Assembly: GCA_009760885.1 (NCBI GenBank)
Contig: CM019702.1
Span: forward strand, 54,039,282-54,103,281
Origin: Achatina immaculata
Taxonomy: Eukaryota; Mollusca; Gastropoda; Stylommatophora; Achatinidae
Length of the DNA: 64,000 nt
Direction of reading: 5' to 3'
The translations under genes and the position numbers were made by a program. Under the pieces are notes generated by a model. The model saw only the letters and a list, made by a program, of their open reading frames with translations, had not been told where the DNA came from and searched no databases. Numbering within the stretch: position 1 is the stretch's first letter; every line of letters starts with the position of its first letter. Positions 58,626 through 64,000 of this stretch are shown here, one piece after another.

Positions 58626-59341
58626 AGATAAAATAGAAAAAGATAACTCAGAATGCAAAGAACATAGGACTAAAGATTAACGTAGGAAAGACAAAGTTAA
58701 TGAAGCAAAATGTGAACAACAGAAATGTACTCAGAGTAGATAGCAAGTTAGTTGAGGAGGTCAACGAATTTGTATATCTTGGCAGTAGAGTAGTAGAACA
58801 TGGAGACAGCACAAAGGACATCAACAGCAGACGTACTAGAGCAAACCAGGCTTTTGCAATGCTGCAGATTATATAGAAAACTAAAACAATAAGCATGAAG
58901 ATAAAAATCAGGATATTTAAGATTAATGTTCTAAGTGTACTACTCTATGGAACTGAATGCTGGAAAATCACCAAAACCATAGATAACAAGTTTTTTTTTA
59001 TAAAGACTAAATGTTTACGAAGATTTAGAAAACTATTTTGGCCAAACACCATAAGAAATAACATCTGATGAACGGAAATGCAGATGAAGCCACTGACGGC
59101 AATTATTGAGGAAAGACTGGCGATGGTTGGCATGTGCCCCGAATGACTGACAACTCAATACCAAAAATAGCACTAATACCACAGAGGAATAGAAGTAAAG
59201 GTAGATCAAAAGAGATGTGGAGAAGAACAGAGGATGTTGAGCAATAGAGGGCTCAACTGGGCAAGAGCAAAACAAAAATGCAAAGGGAAGGCATTTGTGG
59301 AAAACCCTTGCGGAAGATCCATGCGCCCTGGACACTTAAGG

Positions 59342-59385
<44 letters not shown>

Positions 59386-59398
59386 GAGAGAGAGAGAG
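58626..59398 (+). mobile_element. LINE-C 3' portion with long (GA)n tail
   Basis: From the segment equivalent to LTQNANNIGLKINVGKTK through EEVNEFVYLGSRVVE-like and LSVLLYGTECWKITKTIDN to the terminus, with numerous small deletions. The tail is (GA)n, about 55 bases, interrupted once by AAATA. Confidence 0.85.
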
Positions 59399-59818
59399 TT
59401 AACGTCATACATTTTCCAGACGCTAAACAAAAAGTAATTTCCCATTCCTTTGATGATGACACTTTTTTCAGCCTACATTGAAAGCGGAAGTACATGTACA
59501 TTTATATCTCTATGTTAAATGTCATATAATCTGTTACAGCACTGTCTACATTTCAAACGCATTGTATATTATATATGCATAACTTCACACGGAAATCTTT
59601 TATTGTACAACAGTCTGCTCTGTCATATTGTGTTACATATCACGCATTGTGTGATAATGCCAGAATATAGCAAGCAATCTTTATTCAGTTATCTATGATA
59701 ACTGTTTGACATTTTTTTCATGTTTTTTACTCTCTCATTTGATGCCACGAAGTACACTGACGATAAATATTATTGCTCTTTTTTTTAAAGCTGCTTTTCT
59801 TTAACTTGAACATCAGAA
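59399..59818. other. Upstream of receptor D
   Basis: AT-rich 5' flank. No confident promoter motif. Confidence 0.5.
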
Positions 59819-59969
59819 ATGGACAGCGAAACAAGGCTGATCTCAAGTTATGTTTTGTTTACTGGGTTATGCTCAGTCACTGAAGTGTTTGGTATTGTGA
59901 CAAACATCATCAACATCATCTGCTTCGTTAAACAGGGATTCTATGAACCAGTCAACGTTAGTCTCTTGG
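59819..59969 (+). CDS. Locus D exon 1 (TM1)
   Basis: 151 bases, too short to stand out as an ORF. MDSETRLISSYVLFTGLCS, then VFGIVTNIINIICFVKQGF and phase-1 donor GTAAGAC. Confidence 0.78.
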
Positions 59970-60310
59970 GTAAGACATGAAAATGTTTTGTTGTTTTTTT
60001 TTCTTTTAAAGTCTGTGTTATCACATTTCTGAAAGTGATGAGAATAGAATGTGAGATAAAAACACGAGAGACAGTTGGCCTCAGAACCGAGGAGTTTACG
60101 CTTTTGTGAATACTAAAGGCGTATTCTGGGAGGCGGGAGGTGGAGCTAGTTAAAGTTTGTTAAATATTGATCACCGATTAAGACGATAAATATAATAGAA
60201 CTTGCTGTGATTAATTAATAAGCATTGCGTAGGTGCAGACAAAGTCATACGCATGCTTAGTCTGCTGTCATAAATTAAGAACGCCCAAGTTCAAATCAAA
60301 ATGTTTCTTT

Positions 60311-61233
60311 TACGAGGGGAAGTCACCAAGTAACTCACAAATTGAAATATTTTATCAATGGCAGTTATCAGGTAGTATTTAAATATATCTTTAGATAGTA
60401 CCATTATCCATCTTTATAATAGTTTTATGCAGGGGGCGCTGGGCGTTACATGCGCAAAGCAATAACAAAATGGCTACCCAACTGTTAGTGTGTACCAAAG
60501 AAGAACAGAGAAGTGTAGTGCGATTTTTGTGGGCTAAAGGACATTAAGTTGATGACATTCATAAGGAAATAATTACAGTTTATGCTGAAAAAGTGTTTAT
60601 CATGCACAGCGGTCTATAACTAGGTAAAATAATTTTCTCAGGGACGCACCGAAATTATTCACAAAGTCTCCTTTCTGCGGGGAATGTTATGCTGACAGTG
60701 TTCTAAGATTATCAGGGAGTGTTGTTAACCAAGTTCCAAAAGTATGGTGACAGTGTGAATTCTGTATCGTACTGTGAAGTACTGTCGATGCTACGGGATG
60801 CATTTCGAAGAAAACGTCCTGGTCTGCTGACTAGAGGTGTGTTTCTCCTTCATTACAATATCAGACAACATACGGCTCGGTTAATCCAAGAGAAAATTAG
60901 CCATTTGTGTTGGGAAGTTCTTGTACATCCACCATATAGTCCTGACTTAGCTCCAAGTGATTTTCACCTGTTTGGTCCATTGAAAAACCAACTTGGCGGG
61001 AGAAGATTCTCGAGTGACAAGGAGGTGGAAACAGAAGTAAAAAAATGATTCAGAAATCGGACTCCCGACTTTTATGCCATGGGACAGGATATGATAAATG
61101 TATCAATGTTGGTGGCAAATGTTGAGAAATAGGGGAATAATGTAGGTTCAAAGATTAAAAGTTTTCAAATTAATGTCGCATTTAGTTTTTTTGTAACAGG
61201 CATTGGCGAGTTATTTAGTGACTGCCCCTCGTA
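60311..61233 (+). mobile_element. Mariner element 2, delimited by TIRs and TA
   Basis: TA at 60311-60312 and 61232-61233 flank about 26-bp terminal inverted repeats (CGAGGGGAAGTCACCAAG at the left, complement of CTTAGTGACTGCCCCTCG-like sequence at the right, few mismatches). The interior is 919 bases, against about 1.3 kb for a full mariner. The N-terminus is recognisable as LLVCTKEEQRSVVRFLWAKG then a stop. The middle, with the first catalytic Asp, is deleted. The C-terminal frame 60719-61048 has LLHYNIRQHTARL, in which Tyr replaces the second catalytic Asp, and SPDLAPSDFHLFGPLK with the third Asp. Inactive. Lies in intron 1 of locus D. Confidence 0.9.
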
Positions 61234-61613
61234 CTTAAAACTTATATAGCAAAGTCAAAATATCATGTATTCCACTTTGTTTCATTCTATTCATAACTTT
61301 CACTTGAATGTTAGATGTAATGTCTTTCATAACGTTGTTTTGATAAATGTTGTTCTTTTCTCTTTTACACTAGGACACCGACATTCTCTTGTATTATCTG
61401 AAGCTTACAGTAATTGTGCAGCAACCAAAGCTCATATATGTTTCAAATTACTTCTTCGTCTTGAGAAATTGTGAAGGAGTATTGGTCGTGTTGTGAATTC
61501 AAAATCTTTAAATGTGTAGAATTATTTGTTTATAGTAACAGGGCATTTAAATGATAAAATCAGTGTTTGCATGAAATAAGATGTTTGACCAATTTCTTAT
61601 TTGTCACACATAG

Positions 61614-61828
61614 GTTTAGCATTATCTGACTTGGCGTCTCTTATTACTCTAATGTTGGCAAGCATGATGGTTGCAGTCTCAGTCAGTACAACTGATTTGA
61701 CATTCGATGCCATGGGACTGTATTACCTGGCAGCTGCACTGCCACATCTGACCTTCACAAGAGTGACCAGCTGGATCACTGCTATTATCACACTAGAGAG
61801 GACTCTGTGTGTTATAGCTCCTTTGAAG
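61614..61828 (+). CDS. Locus D exon 2 (TM2-TM3)
   Basis: 215 bases, acceptor CATAG. GLALSDLASLITLMLASMM, then MGLYYLAAALPHLTFTRVT and ITAIITLERTLCVIAPLK. Donor GTTATA. Confidence 0.83.
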
Positions 61829-62792
61829 GTTATAGACATAAACATTTCCTTACTCTTCTTCACAAACAAAATAGGGAAAATATAACATGATATAATCTAT
61901 ATAACAAAAAACGTCGTTATTTTTATCCCTGTGTTTTCTTCTTTCTGTACTTTTAAAATTAGGCAATAAAGTAATGACTATTTGTCTTATGTCAATAATA
62001 CCAGAATATACAGGGAACTCTCTACTGTAGAGAGCGGAACAACAATACATACATCCTCAGATCATCAGAGGAAATGCCCCCCTACCCCCTACACAAGTGT
62101 TTCGACCCATTTAAATTACTGACACTCTAAGGGGTAAGGGGTGGGGTGGGCCCCTAGAGGTTTTGTAATTATTTGAAATAGATATCTTATGAGTGAACCT
62201 CGACTTGTTTTCAACTATATAATTTGTAGTGTTTTTTTTCTTGAATACTGACAATAAAATAACATGTGCAACTGTTTACACATTTATATTCAGTCTTAAA
62301 ACACACACATACTGACTGACTTGTACGATGCTTCTTGCATTTTAAAATTTCCTGTTTTTGGCTTTATAATGGAGTTTTTCATTTCACAATAATCATACAT
62401 CCAGCACATATGTCCAATCCATTATTTAACAGTCATAATGATCACGTCATTCTAGATAATGATTAGGTCGAAGCGGTGGATGACTAAAACATCTTATACA
62501 AATACACACACATACATATGGTTTATATTTCTGATTCAGTATATTTAAAACAAATATAGTTGTATAGATAAAATAACAGTCCAAATAATATCTATAAAGG
62601 TCCCTATTAGAAGATGGAGCATAATGCTAGAAGACAATTAATGGCTCTTTAATTAAATCAAAACATTACTGAGAGAATATATATATATATATAAGCATTT
62701 TTCTATAAGAATAAAAGATATGCAAAGTATCTGATAAAGAGGATATGATGAATTACCTTGATAAAATGGCCTTCTATTTATTTTTCCACCAG

Positions 62793-63405
62793 GTAAAAAG
62801 AATCTTCACACCGAAGCGAATGGCTGCCATCAATGTATGCATCTTTCTAATTATCATATTTAGTATATCCCCAATGTACGTCGCCAACCAGTTAGTTTGG
62901 AAGTTTTATCCCGACAAAAACAAAAGCATTTTCAGTCTCACTTTTACGGAAGATCGAGAAGAAATTGACAATATTTCTTTGGTAATTAATAATGTTACTA
63001 TGCCCTTTGCTGCATTTGTCCTCATTATTATTTGTACGACATTACTGGTTATTTGTCCACAAAAAAGGGAAGGATGGCTGCGGTCTGTAACAAACTCTGC
63101 TAATAACGAATTTTCACTGCGTAACCGACGAGTTTCCAAGATGGTCGTGATGATCTCAGCCCTCTTCATTGTCTGCTTTGTGCCTTGTGCTGTCATTTCA
63201 CTTTCTGTGGTATTTGAACCAGAGATAAACGTGGGTGGCAAATACGTAAACATCGGAATCATACTTGCAGGCGTAGGGGTTTTGTTAGAGTCAATAAATT
63301 ACATCGGGGAACATATTCATATATTACCTTATGAGTAGTAAATATAGAGAGACGTTTCACGTAATTTTCAAAGTAAACCGTATTAATAATATGGGTATGT
63401 TCTAA
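62793..63405 (+). pseudogene. Locus D exon 3 (TM4-TM7), one-base insertion
   Basis: After acceptor CCAG: VKRIFTPKRMAAINVCIFL (TM4), loop with NKS sequon and no cysteine, MPFAAFVLIIICTTLLVIC (TM5), VSKMVVMISALFIVCFVPC (TM6), VVFEPEINVGGKYVNIGI. Frame lost at 63301 within TM7. Confidence 0.82.
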
Positions 63406-64000
63406 ATAGTCTTCAACGACAGTGTGAGAAAGGACAATATTTATATGAATTCTTTTAGGAAGTGTTAGAGTAGCATGCACTTCTTTAGATGCTAATACTA
63501 TTTTGTTTTTCTACCTGTTGACGCCATTGACTCTTCCTATGAAATATTGCTATGGTCAACCGTGTATGAAATAGATGACTCCAAAAACGGCTGTCAAAAA
63601 GATATTTCAGTTTCATTCAGAAAGATGAGAGGGCTGTCTCCAGGGCTATATATGTTTTTCATAATCAGAAATGCACATTCTCATTTATGAAAGAAAATAA
63701 ATGAAATTCTACAAGTATTAAGACTATATAGCTTATTTCTTTTCTGTCTGAAACAGTGTCTTTAATAAATATTTGTCATAAATATGTGAGCACTGCATGT
63801 GTGGGTTTTTCGTAAAAATAATGCAAGGCAGTGAATGTAACTATTAGAAAGCATGCAGTCAGTTTAACCGACATTTATGCAAACTCAGGTGTAGGAAAGT
63901 CTAAAATACTTACTGTATACACGTCATGTACGTTTTCTTTTTACAGAGACTTCATAGAGCAGACGATTTTGTTAACTTAAAAAAAATATAATGTAAAATG
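63406..64000. other. 3' flank of receptor D
   Basis: AT-rich. AATAAAATAAATG-like polyadenylation signals near 63695-63705 could serve locus D. No further exon seen. Confidence 0.5.

Larger units (their letters stand above)
59819..63405 (+). pseudogene. Chemosensory-receptor-like GPCR (locus D), frameshift in TM7
   Basis: Exons 59819-59969, 61614-61828 and 62793-63405. Frame is open until a single extra A at 63301 (AATTACATC against AATTCATC in locus B), which causes a stop at 63336-63338. Ignoring that base, the family TM7 and the tail up to TAA at 63403-63405 are preserved. D is clearly more diverged than B and C are from each other. Intron 2 begins GTTATAG, a weak donor. Could be a recent pseudogene or an assembly error in an otherwise functional receptor. 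Confidence 0.75.

Noticed and set aside
1..64000. tRNA genes
   Set aside because: No stretch with both promoter boxes and a cloverleaf was found by eye. A tRNAscan-SE run would be decisive.

Overview
The window looks like AT-rich, repeat-dense nuclear DNA of a gastropod-like mollusc, possibly a heterobranch or sea slug. That placement is an inference. It rests on a cluster of short class A (rhodopsin-type) receptor genes resembling molluscan chemosensory receptors, and on dense RTE/L2-like non-LTR retrotransposons, Penelope-like elements and mariners. I found no operons, rRNA, tRNA or CRISPR.
Host genes. Five receptor loci were found. Locus A (184-433, minus) is only a first exon at the left edge. 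Locus P (25721-27695) has exons 1 and 2 and a 4-base deletion. B (40497-43593), C (52718-55350) and D (59819-63405) have a shared three-exon plan: exon 1 carries TM1 and ends in phase 1, exon 2 is exactly 215 bases (TM2-TM3, ending in phase 0), and exon 3 carries TM4-TM7. B has one in-frame stop before TM7, C runs into an assembly gap in TM6, and D has a one-base insertion in TM7. B and C lie in a tandem duplication that includes upstream and intron sequence.
Transposons, left to right. 0.5-12.1 kb: 5'-truncated non-LTR copies (called LINE-A, B, C and D here), a 30-bp minisatellite and a 19-bp repeat. 12.5-17.3 kb: a three-layer nest, in which a minus-strand LTR element carrying only a gag-like ORF holds a Penelope-like element (13-bp target duplication), which holds a LINE-A copy (11-bp target duplication). 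19.7-25.6 kb: LINE-B, C and E copies with the best-preserved RT of these families and a promoter-dense, LTR-like block. 27.7-28.2 kb: a 32-bp satellite. 28.7-35.7 kb: a Gypsy-type LTR element with roughly 510-bp LTRs, interrupted by a LINE 3' end and by an I-clade-like element whose RNase H is complete. 35.9-37.7 kb: LINE-B and LINE-E abutting tail to tail. 39.3-64 kb: the B-C-D receptor region, with two mariners, several LINEs and two Penelope remnants in introns and spacers.
Together the window reads as a receptor cluster undergoing birth and death inside a transposon-rich region. Apparently lineage-specific insertions in the introns and flanks help order the events. Two runs of 100 N (35827-35926, 55351-55450) are assembly gaps.
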